Part shown: in pieces, positions 45,819-56,314 of the stretch
Position numbering within the stretch: the stretch's first letter is position 1
Layout of the letters: each line of letters starts with the position of its first letter
Assembly (NCBI GenBank): GCA_900708905.1
Contig: CAADRB010000019.1
Span: 1,416,867 to 1,480,866, forward strand
Reading direction: 5' to 3'
Length of the DNA stretch: 64,000 nucleotides
From: Hymenolepis diminuta
Lineage: Eukaryota > Platyhelminthes > Cestoda > Cyclophyllidea > Hymenolepididae
The notes under the pieces: generated by a model
Database searches by the model: none
Told to the model about the DNA's origin: nothing
Seen by the model: only the letters and a program-made list of their open reading frames with translations
Translations under genes and position numbers: made by a program

Positions 45819-48800
45819 TCAACTAATCTGTCCTCCCAACATGGAGTATCTATCTACATTCGACAGAGGCTGTTTCACCGATGCCGTCGATGCATCTGCC
45901 ACCGAGACTACAGAATCCCCATCGCCCTGATTTGCAGACGCCAGATTGACCTGAGATACTTTACTAATCTTATCTCCATCCTCTGCTCCTCCTCGTTTCT
46001 CCTGAATTCCGCAACTTGCTTCAGCTCCAGCAGCAATCTCTTCATCAGACAAAAGATCAACATCCATAGCATCTACCAAATGTGCTGTCTCATCATTCAG
46101 TACTGAACTCAATTGTTCCAGAATGAGCAAACTGGAAATTTCATTCTCCGTATGCAAGCGTCGACGTGAAGAGCCTGCCTTCTCCGCATTGATGAATCTA
46201 ACACGCTTTCCAGAACATTTCTCTGGCACTGGATTTGAAGCAGAATCATCATTCCTTTGATCCAAGTTGAATAAGGAGAGGTCGTTCAAACTATAACATT
46301 TCCTCTTAGGAGCACATATAGGAGAACTTGCTCGTGTCCTAGTGGGTGAATTTCGCTTTGACGAACTAACCAGTGGTTCAGGGTTGAATGGAGAGGAGAA
46401 GAATCCCAGAGAACTAACACTAATGGGTGATAGAGGTAAGTCCAAATCCCCAATTCCGGAGGGTGGAGTCGATAAAGACGGAATATCTGCAAGGTAAAAC
46501 AAGTTTCGCATTTAAAAAAGAGGTCCATGAATATAGTAAAGAGGCAAGAAAGCAAACGATTAAATTGGGCGCGCAAAATCGTGTGAATACAGTAAAACAA
46601 ACTTGGCCTTGAGACTCTTGAAGCGGATTTTTCGTCTGCAAATACTACAAAATAGCAACAAGAGTAGACCGTGCCTACATAAGCCACCCTAATACGGAAG
46701 TTAGTGAAGCAAAACTCACGAACAGTCTTTCTATGACTGATTTGCATATCATCGACATCTACTAGAAACTGCCGGAACCTGGATTCAGTCTGCGAAGGAG
46801 GTTGCGACTTCAGGATGCTTCTTTGTTGAACTGAGGTGTCTGTGGAGTAGCTATGCAGCGAGCAAAAGTCCTCTTCTCCTTCCTCTTCTTCTGCGTTATC
46901 CGATTTAACCAACGCAGTAGCGGAAAAGGAGGTATCACTATAAGACCTCCGTGTTTGAAGTTGAGGCATAACCAATTGGCCTTCATCTCTAGTTGGCTGA
47001 TCGTAGCCAGTGTAGGGTGGATAGAAAATACCCTTCTTGGGTTTGCCCTTCTCTTCATCCTCTGACGAGGTAGTTTTTACAGCGGGGGCCGCGACCAAGT
47101 TGGTGGTTGATTTTTGAAAAACTGTAGATAAATTGGTGGCCGAATTTGTTGGTGCATTCGCGGCCGCCTCTTTGGCCATTTTCGCCGTCATCATTTGGGT
47201 GTAAGCGTGAACGTGAGCATAGGCACGATTCAGTAGGATTATGTGAACGAGCACCTTTAGTGCGAAGAGCCTGAAGAGTGAAAAGGACACTGTAGAAAGG
47301 AAACTCACCTCCATTTTAACAAGGTGTTGTATTGATAATTACAGTTTTTTAATTTGTTGATTTCAAGCGATTTTGACCATTATCAGCTATCATTAAACCA
47401 ATAAAAAAAGTAAAATCACAGCCCAAATTTCATTTTGGATAACTTCTCTATTTTATTTTTTATATGCTCTTCTACTATAACAATTCATAAACGTTGAGTT
47501 AATAAATCGAATTAGCTTCTCAGCTACATATATGCAGTTTAATCCAACTAACTCTTATTGGTTCAGTATACATCTGAATACATTATTTTGCCATTAAATT
47601 ACTGACGATGAAGAATAAGTTTTGGATTCTACTACCCAGGGATTAATTACAGTTGTTTATCGATTTAATTCAGTTTTCTACTTCCTTCACTCCGATCGAT
47701 GTATGACTACTCATTCCACCGCCTTTAAGCCATTCACCAATTTTCCTTCATTATCAGCCACCTAATCACTTTTACGTTTACTTCTTTCCGTTCTCTGTCT
47801 CCTTCCTATCTTGTGTTAGTGAAGTTCGCAAAGGTGAAAAGAATAATAGACTATTAAGTTTTTTTGTCCTAAATTGGTGCTCCTAAGCAATAGGCCTGTC
47901 CTTAATAAATATTTGAAAACTTACAGCGGAAGAGCAAGAAGCAGAAAGACATAAATCCACGAAGATTTGACAGTCTGAATCATCATAACATTGATGAGAC
48001 AACTGAGGGATATTGGTGTGAGACCCATGCGTCGAGCTAGTAACTCAAAATAGTCGGAAGTGTTCTAGAGAAAAAAGAATATTCCATGCCGTTAGTTGAA
48101 ACAATATTTACGAAATACATGAAGAGAAATAACCGATTTACTTTGCCCTGGCGACACAGCAGGAGATCGTAGGCTATGCTCACTGTGTACTCCTCATAAA
48201 CCTAAAATTTGCAATAAATATGAATGATTAATTGAACGCATGATACATTTTACTATGCTACATAATGTAAAGTGGAATTGGGCATCACAAATAGGGGGTT
48301 AATAACTAAAAGCGAATGGTATTGAATTACTCAGAAGTTTAGATAATACAAAACTACGTAACCACTGATATGACGGCACGTAGACACCTGAATAATCTAA
48401 GCTGTCTACAACATTTCAGACTCAGAAGGAAAAAATACTTCACTCAAGAGAGACTTATCTTCCTAAATTAAGAAAGTATGGTAAGGGAGGTTGACTAGCC
48501 ACCTAGTTAATCAGAAATATGGCAATGATCAAACCATATTGTCAGATAAGGACACAGAATAGCAGTAATTGAAAAGAATTTAGTACCGAAGAACGATTTT
48601 CAGATTGGATCGCGGAATTCATGCACACAAAACGTTTGTGAACAGGAATCAGAAACTCCATGTTAAACCTGAGTAAAATGTTAAAATATGGCTTCAAAAG
48701 TATTGGATACTTGTCACTGGCGAATTCGCACTAAATTTGGAAAATTTTAGTATGTCACACTAGTTTCAACTTAACACTCTAAATGAAATCGGTCTTATTT

Positions 48801-51800
48801 TTAATAATCATTTTTCACTGTTTTGCTAATTGTGAATGACATGTATTGATTTCAGGTCTGTATTCCAAATTTGAAACAAATGATTACCACTACATAAGAA
48901 TATTATAAATTTATTAGACGAAAATAACGCAATATGAGAAGGTACTTACATCAGATGCAATGACATTGAACTTGGAAATGAAGGCATGCTTAATCCAATC
49001 CACCGCGAATTCGGAGAGCAGAATAAGAAGAATATCCGGTAGGAGGGCCAGAAAATCATCTAAAAGGAAAAAAAGAATCTGAATTATGCTTGGTACTCAA
49101 AAAACGACAAAAGAGAGTTCGCCAATTAAGACATTAACGCGTTTAAAGTACGAAAGAGCACCAGGCATTTACTGATAGTGGATAAGATGTATATGGCGGA
49201 AAGCGAAACTGCAGAAAATTTAGAAAAGAACCAACCTAAATAGACTTTATAATAATTCTAAATAATATAATAAAGGTAGTGAAAATAATTTCATGTGTCC
49301 AAGGAAATACACAGGTATCAATACATGTAAATATCAGTTAGGTGTCAATGGTGCAGTATTAACGCTAAATGCCATTGAAAAGGGATCCATAGGATATGCC
49401 TAGTGACCATCACCCAAAATGGTCAATTATGATAAAGAAAAACAAATAAATGAAATTTCTCCGATTAGGGAGGTTCCAAGATGGCTTTCTTCTCATGAAA
49501 AATACTTTAGGATATGGGAGTGGGAAGTATTATATGGTTGAAAGAAAATTTATTTTAATGAAGAAATCATCTGATACTATTGTTTCAATTTGTTTAAGTA
49601 TACTATATATTGATAAACCCCTTTATTATCCTAATCAACCAACGTAATGCAAGAAAAAAGAGCATAACAAATCTTTGTTCGAAATATATCTTATTCCTAC
49701 TTCTATACTCAACCCCCCTCCCCCTCCCACCCCCAAAAAAGTTCGAGTTTTGAAGTTTTTGCGCAGCACTATCCAAGTTATAACCAGGTTTACGTGTTTT
49801 AAGTGGGAATATCATGGTTCTACTGAGAAAAAATAGAATGGGATGGAAAGAACAGTTAACTAACCATATTGCCATCCACTGGCTGACATGTTGCGACATA
49901 CAATAATGAAGAGCCAAACTGCATAGTGAAACCGTTCTCGCACGTCAGCGCAAGCAATCTGGAAGAGATTAGATTTGCCCATCTTTCGGAACACATTACT
50001 CTTCAGTTCCACAAACTACAAAAATATTAAAGCGAGCTTGTAAATAAAAATCCCAAGATTAAATATGAGGGGCCCAAACTATAAATTACACAATACAATG
50101 GAATTAACTAGTCAAATTATGGAATTGCGCTACGTCTGCCAGACTTACATTGTTTGAAATCATCACAGTGAGAAGAGAGCGATTCTGAGAGTTGAAGGCT
50201 ACATTCAGAGTTGTCACTTGGGCCAAAAGTAGAAGGCAGTGCAGAGCTGTTCAAAAAAACAAAACTTATAATAAAACCACAACAAAAAGTTAATTTTATC
50301 TTCACTAACTTCTCTAATCAACTAATCTTTGGAAAATATAGAAACGTCAAGAAGCAATGACACTTGAAGCGATAGTCATTCAAAGCCTATGAGAGTTAAA
50401 CGAGAAAATTCCCCCATGTCTCTTAAGCTCTTTAGAAACGCGGATAAGTTTCAGATGCTACTTGGGATAATGGATTATATTCAGTGAGTTTTCATTAGTT
50501 CGGCTTGAAAATTGCATACATTCCTACATCTCAGGATGAATTTGGAGATACAAAAAGGATAAACATGTTGAGATGTATTATTAACGGTTATCTCTCAAGT
50601 CTACTTAGGAAAATACTTTCCATCGCTCATCTTGGGTTAGGGGATAGCACCAATGAGCCTTGTGGTGAGAAACTCGAATTCTACTATTTCCTTTATTAGC
50701 CAAATTTAACCAATTGTGCTAACCGGGTGTGCATCGTTGGAGTTCGAACCCGTGATTTCAGACTTCGTAGATGAGCACATTAAAAGCTGCACCACCAGCG
50801 CATTAGCGATTATTTTTGCTAACTGGAATGTCCACAGTATTAAGCTGCTAATAGTAAACCTTGGATAGTTAAACACTCATCCCAAAGCGACCAGATAATC
50901 AGCACAAAGGTAAGAAGTAGGAAGGGTGGCCGAACTTGTTTACACTGCCAATACAAATGGGGGTTGTGTTTGACAATTCAACAGTGTTCATTAAAAAGGG
51001 AGGATTATCAGGAACACATAGGATGCGAATAACTTATCAAATTGTGAGACCGCCGCAAATATAATAAGACACTTCAAATACATCAAGTATCCTGGCATGA
51101 TAGAAACACTTTAAATGATTATCAGATCCCAGACTTAGGTAACATAAAAGACTGCCACATGAGGAAACAAATGAGTTTTATTGCAAAGAAACGTGATATA
51201 GAAAATAAGATGGGCGAAAAGAGCTTAAATTGAGACCACATTTTCCTAATAATTATATCTATTTTTCCTGCCTGAATTAGCTAATACTGAAGTTTTTTTA
51301 TTCTTTCAGATAAAAGAAATTAAGAAAAACCGAGGAAAAAAATAAGAACAGATGCAAACAAACGCGCGTAGAGGCAAATACTGGGTTATTATGACGTCAA
51401 ATATGGAGACATGACTTTAGAAGAGAGATAGGGAATTAGTACGATAAATTCTCTCTAAAAACAGTAGTAATAAGAATTTGGATGCTCACCAGTTAACTCA
51501 GTCTGCAGAAATTCCTTCTAATTGACTCCCTTCAATCGTATAACAATACCCGTTTTAATGAACTTTACGAACCGATGTCTGTCGGAAGTCTAGGCTTTAG
51601 AGTATACAAGAGATTTTGAGGAGTAATGTAAATCAAACTTTTCATGGCTTAACTGAAGAGACCTAGGTGAGCAGGCAATCTTTTCGCTTCATGGAAAATA
51701 CGCGTGAAAGTTGTTAAATTGTTATCAACAATCGATAAAGGGATGGCCAACAAAAATAAAAAAACAAAGCAAGAGGAGCCTTAAAAATAAGGAAAAATCA

Positions 51801-54800
51801 AATCGATCACTGAAAATGACGAAATGAGAGGACAGAAAAAGTTTAGGATACAACTAGGAAAATTCTGTTTGGAACTAGAGTAACGAGGAAAATGAATGGA
51901 ACGACGGAATAGATTTAACGATAAACACTCATTACAAGATGATTTATTTAAAATTAACAAAAAAAATACTTCCAAGACAGACTGTACTTTTAACTACTTA
52001 TTGAAGGCAATATAATCAGGTCACAGGATGCTCATGACCTATTTAAGTGGAGGTTTTTAGGGCACAATTAATGGAGTTAGCAATGAAAATATTTCAATTT
52101 GCAATTCTAATAGTTGGTTTTAAATCGATGAAACCAGAAGAAAGATCTTTACGATGATAGGAATTGATTTTTTGATTACAAAAGTTATTAAATATCTACA
52201 TACAATTTTTTTAGAGAACTTTTGGCAGTTCTTACGACGTAAATAGTATGATAATTTTACATAAGATGCGCAAAACGAGGCATGGTTACAGGAATAAACT
52301 CACAAAGACAAACTAAAGCGAAGAGGTACTGTGCAATGAAGGCACCCAGCCCCACCTTTTCCGGCGTTTCTTGATTATTACTATCGCCGTTCCCCGCAGG
52401 CTGGGGCCTTGGTTTTTCGCCCCGATGACCTGAAAGACATGCAGACACTGTGTAGAGAACGTCATCCACAGCATCCAAATAAACCGCAGAAAGTAGTCGA
52501 TCAGCCACCTATAAAAGAAAAGAAACAACCACTAATAACACTAGCGTAAATCTACGGTGACTTAGTGGTATGTCCCTCCAGTTGATCATTCCCTTGAGTT
52601 GCCTTATTTCTTCTTATACTAACTATAGGCTTAATTCATCATATTTAATCGTTAAAATACCTCCCCTTAATCATAACCCCTTGAATAGTTCCCATCGATA
52701 CATGATGGTTCAATTAAAATGTTATTGCAGTGCCAATTAAAAATAATACTTGAAGAGGGTACATGTGTATTTAACTTGATCGACCAGCGATATCCAGCAT
52801 GCACCCAACTAGATTAAATTAGGCAAATAAAATGCAAAATAATCGATGTTTTAATGGGCTTTTTAAAAGCTACTTAAAATTTACACATGTTAGATTACAT
52901 TTGGACAAATCTATAAAAGGCGTGACGAAGAGCACGTACACAATTTTGCAATAAAGAACGCATGGGTTTGGCCTATGGTCGAGAAAAGGGGAAAAACATT
53001 TTCAGAATGAATTAGGACATAAACACTAGATCACATGTCCAAGATATCATCATTTGATTTTTAAAAGAAACCAGTTTAACAAATTCGTGCGATAGGTAAT
53101 TTTCCTTTTGCATAAACACAAAGTTTGTAAATAATACAGAACGACAAAACCACGTTTAAAATAAGACTATTTCTCATTCGCACGAAACCGATTATTATAA
53201 GCATTAAAAGTTGAAGAAATAAACAATGTTAATTCATTCATTTAAGTGTCAATAATATTGAACGAAAATCGAGACAGTGGCGTAAATCAAACAGAAACCA
53301 GCTTAATAAATCAATCAAAGCATATTCAACTGTTTATAAACCATTTTGTCTAAAATACGATCACCTTGAACTGAATAAATGCAAGTTAATAGGCTAGTAG
53401 CTAATTTGCAGTGGTTGTGACCAAGATAAACAAAGTGAGAAACCTTACAGATTACAACAAGCCAAGAAATATTTAGGCTACCAAACCTTCGCCCGGATTT
53501 TTTACATATTGAAAACTACGTACCTTGATCTGTAATAAGCACACACATTTGTAAAACACTTAGCAGTGTTAAGGCCAACACTAAATTTCCTGTAGCAAAC
53601 ACAGCTGCATAAGTTTAAAGTAACTAAAACATGGTAAATTTCACTTTAGTTGAGAAAGTGCATTTTCAGGTCCACTATATAGTACAAGAACTTTTCAATT
53701 ACTATGAAAACTCCTCATTCGTATCCCATCCATACGACTAGATCAGCACTTTCTCGGTGTGCAAAACTTATGGGAAAAAATATGACTAAAGAAACTCGCT
53801 CCATCACAAAATTAAAGACATGGAACTCATTTCGTAGCCTAGGAATTCCGAAAAATGATATCCAACCAAGCATTTTTTTATTGATGAGAACAGAGATAAA
53901 CATTGATTCAAGAAGACCAATGGACAGGATTCGAAAAAACTTATGTGAAAGCACGTCCTTCACAAAGACAAAAAAAATATAATCCTGCTGCCTTAAAAAT
54001 TCGGAAATGTAACTTTTAGATCAAATGTAATGCCCTACCTTAGGTGTGCCGGTTGAGTAGGGTCAATGTGTTCGTCTGCGAAGTCAAAAGTCGGAACACT
54101 CATCAATGGGTTGCATGGCCAACTGAATTAGTTAAAGCGTTCAAGAAATGGGCGGTGGAATGCGATTCCTCCCCAGTCTAAAATGAGTGACGGAAGACAC
54201 TTCCCTTCAACAGATTTGAGTCTTATTATCGTTTATGTTAATAGAACTGTAGAAGTTGAAAAAATTCCTAAGAGTATCTTCCAAAACTATCACATTTCCT
54301 GAGAAACATTCGCATCAGAACACGGTACCGAATAAGACAAAGATATCAATGTAGAACAGTATGAACTTGTTTTCTACTTCGAAAGAGGACTGTTGTAAAT
54401 TAAGAGGCAAAAGCCGAGCTTAGTAGTAAACAGAAATCGCGTTTAGTTAAGAGGGTTAAAAAAATATGTTACAAGGAGTAGAAAAATCGATAAACGTTAT
54501 ACAGTCCGGAAAAAAAGAAATTATTTACAGAAAAAAAAAACAGAAAATTGCGTTAAATCAGCAGTTGAATTAAGATAATGGCTAAACATAAGTAGAAAAT
54601 AAGATTATTGCAAAAACGTATTGAGCAAAACACCTCTGATTACACAGCGGACATTTAATGCCAGTGATAAGGAACATAACTACATTTAATATATTGGACT
54701 TAAAAAACCGAAAAGTTGTATATATGGCTAATTACTAATCGGATATTTGTAGGGTACAAATTTTCAGTAAGTAGTAACTACAACCTAACTGGGATAGAGT

Positions 54801-55653
54801 TACAAAACTCGTAAGAAATTAAGCGAATAGCGACCATGCAGACGAGTCGTTTAAATCGATTTAGGATCAATAAATACTTCCGTACACAAACCGTCAAGAG
54901 ACAATTGAGAAAATTTACCTAGGTAGAACGTTTAACTTCTGCATACTTCAAATTCTTGTAAAAGTGACTTACCTCTAGCAAATTGAAGAAAATGTAGATT
55001 TTGATTATAGACTGGGTTCGAATCTCATGGTAAGCAATGGAACTATCAAATGTGTAGAGGAAAACTGTACAAATGCAAACAAACGAGAACTTCACCAACT
55101 CCCTTGCATCTGTCGCGTAGAGGGTAAATTTTTCGGGTCTAAAAAGGTCAAACTGAAACAGACAAACCTACCTAAGAGAGGGCATCCAGAGGCCAAGGAA
55201 ACTGAAGAAAATGTAGGAGAGGAGCGATATGAAAATGAATATACATCGAAGCGGGAGAAATGTATAAACCATCAAAATGTGATCCAAACATTGGAGAAGG
55301 CCGTAATACATGAACTAAACAGGGCGGGATTTAGAGGCCGAATTTCACCACATACCGATTCAAAATACTGTGGTATGGAGAGAAACTTCCACACTCGATT
55401 TCGAAATGGTCCACAAATCTGCTCTTGGGAGTTATTCTCCTCATTACGACGTCTCGAATTTTGCCATATCTCCTCTTCCAAGTAACTTCTTAAATTGAAG
55501 CCTAACAGAAAGACGAACACGAATACATAACCATTTAGTCCAAATCTGACTAAACAACTATCCCAGCACAACCATAAGCTTACTCTGTAGAGGATTCTTA
55601 ATATCACATTCAGACTCTGATTCTGTTTGTCCACGCCAGATACCTTTCGTTTC
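45819..55653 (-). CDS. TAPT1: TAPT1 (transmembrane anterior-posterior transformation 1 homolog)
   Basis: Multi-pass ER membrane protein; the vertebrate protein acts at the ciliary base and the yeast relative Emp65 in ER quality control. Minus-strand exons: 55584-55653, 55356-55501, 55172-55314, 54973-55138, 52304-52508, 50149-50246, 49865-50015, 48950-49059, 48142-48201, 47925-48064, 46720-47270, 45819-46486. Phases agree throughout (2508 nt, 835 codons plus stop; human about 567 aa). Family phrases: QCLDHILMVYTFLPLRC, SIIKIYIFFNLLEVADRLLS, AQVTTLNVAFNSQNRSLLTV, NNFVELKSNVFRKMGKSNLF, SEFAVDWIKHAFISKFN, and an end VDRYSMLGGQIS. The C-terminal third is a long Ser/Glu-rich extension. The first exon has no ATG; see the acceptor entry. 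Two introns are 33 and 41 bp, another is 2.5 kb. Confidence 0.93.
50247..52303. other. TAPT1 intron with tRNA-like element
   Basis: 2.06-kb intron. The only recognisable item is a tRNA-like pol III promoter block on the minus strand at about 50739-50801. Confidence 0.5.
50725..50801 (-). repeat. tRNA-like/SINE-head element
   Basis: On the minus strand a B-box-like GGGTTCGAACTCC (50739-50751) lies about 34 bases downstream of an A-box-like TGGTGGTGCAGC (about 50785-50798). The spacing suits an internal RNA polymerase III promoter. The anticodon arm does not fold cleanly, so this is a tRNA pseudogene or a tRNA-derived SINE head rather than a working tRNA. Confidence 0.4.
52509..54972. other. 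TAPT1 2.5-kb intron
   Basis: AT-rich intron. A 66-bp stretch (53524-53589, minus) is flanked by a good acceptor and donor but contains an in-frame stop, so it is not a coding cassette. The plus-strand open frame 53704-53982 is unrecognisable. Confidence 0.5.
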
Positions 55654-55660
55654 CTATAGA
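55654..55660 (-). promoter_or_regulatory. Splice acceptor opening TAPT1 (candidate SL trans-splice site)
   Basis: Minus-strand CTATCCATCTATAG immediately precedes the first TAPT1-frame codon (GAA ACG AAA). The codon just before the boundary in this frame is TAG, and no in-frame ATG follows until the third exon. A leader RNA ending in AUG, as known for flatworm spliced leaders, would place its AUG in frame. An unseen upstream coding exon is the alternative. Confidence 0.5.
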
Positions 55661-55730
55661 TGGATAGATACATTCAATGCGACGTACAAGCATAACCAAC
55701 ACGAAGACAGTATTACGGGTTATTCGAAAC

Positions 55731-55736
55731 TTTATT
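55731..55736 (-). terminator. Poly(A) signal of ERH
   Basis: TTTATT on the + strand (AATAAA on the minus strand), 86 bases after the ERH stop and 77 bases before the TAPT1 acceptor. This is the order expected between genes of a trans-spliced polycistron. Confidence 0.65.
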
Positions 55737-55821
55737 CAGAAAAAAAACGGTGTACAACAGCGTATTTGTGCAAACGGGGTGATTATATGTATAACAACGG
55801 TAACAGCATCATCCACTGCCT

Positions 55822-56130
55822 CTACTGTCCAGCTTGTTTACGAAGGAGAGCATAGATATTTTCTTTGATCCACTCCTTCGTATGTGGCACATAGGTTCCC
55901 GAATGGGGATTAAAAACCAGACAACTCAAATCCGCCAGCTGATCAATGAATTCAAAGAGCTGAGATATGTCATAAGTGATTGTAGGCGCCGTAGGATTTT
56001 GTTGCTTCAATTGTTCCTCGTAGATCTTGCAAACACCTTCTAGAAACTGGTTTACAGTCTCGTAGTCTGCCCATACTCGAGAATCTGGCTTCTTGACTTG
56101 TTGTTGCAGCAAAAGTATTGTGTGCCCCAT
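55822..56130 (-). CDS. ERH: Enhancer of rudimentary homolog
   Basis: 102 aa in one exon, close to the usual 104. ERH is a small, highly conserved homodimeric nuclear protein that works with RNA-processing and splicing factors. Visible family features: start MGHTILLLQQ (family MSHTILL), YETVNQFLEGVCKIYEEQL, the near-invariant TITYDISQLFEFIDQLADLS, and the C-terminal WIKENIYALLRKQA helix. The ATG immediately follows a pyrimidine-rich acceptor (TTTATTGTTTCTAG), so the mRNA 5' end is probably made by trans-splicing or a 5' UTR intron. It lies 184 bases downstream of ERMP1 and about 170 bases upstream of TAPT1, on the same strand. Confidence 0.96.
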   Translation of the reverse strand: MGHTILLLQQQVKKPDSRVWADYETVNQFLEGVCKIYEEQLKQQNPTAPTITYDISQLFEFIDQLADLSCLVFNPHSGTYVPHTKEWIKENIYALLRKQAGQ

Positions 56131-56143
56131 CTAGAAACAATAA
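56131..56143 (-). promoter_or_regulatory. Splice acceptor abutting the ERH start codon
   Basis: Minus-strand TTATTGTTTCTAG directly precedes ATG GGG. There is no 5' UTR between the acceptor and the ATG. It suits SL addition, with a leader AUG remaining in frame with the ERH ATG. Confidence 0.55.
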
Positions 56144-56314
56144 ACTGGCATTACAAAGCAATATAATACGTAACATATATAAGACTGACTATAACTAAGA
56201 TCAAGAACAAGGAACGCTCAAAGGACGCAAAAAGATATTATATTAACACAGTAATAACCAGGCACGGAAAGTTATTGAAGAGAAGAAACAGTCCATTTAA
56301 ATCAACTTTATAAA

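Noticed and set aside
46286..47314. 342-codon minus-strand frame taken as one protein
   Set aside because: It merges the real TAPT1 exon 46720-47270 with both flanking introns; splice sites and phase show only the middle is coding.
53704..53982. 92-codon + strand frame in a TAPT1 intron
   Set aside because: No recognisable motif, and an antisense frame is open over the same span; both look like chance openings.
55011..55027. tRNA B-box-like GGGTTCGAATCTC
   Set aside because: It lies within a TAPT1 coding exon (SIAYHEIRTQSIIK region) and has no matching A box or cloverleaf.
55027..55485. 152-codon + strand frame
   Set aside because: Antisense shadow of TAPT1 exons 2-4, which are supported by homology on the other strand.
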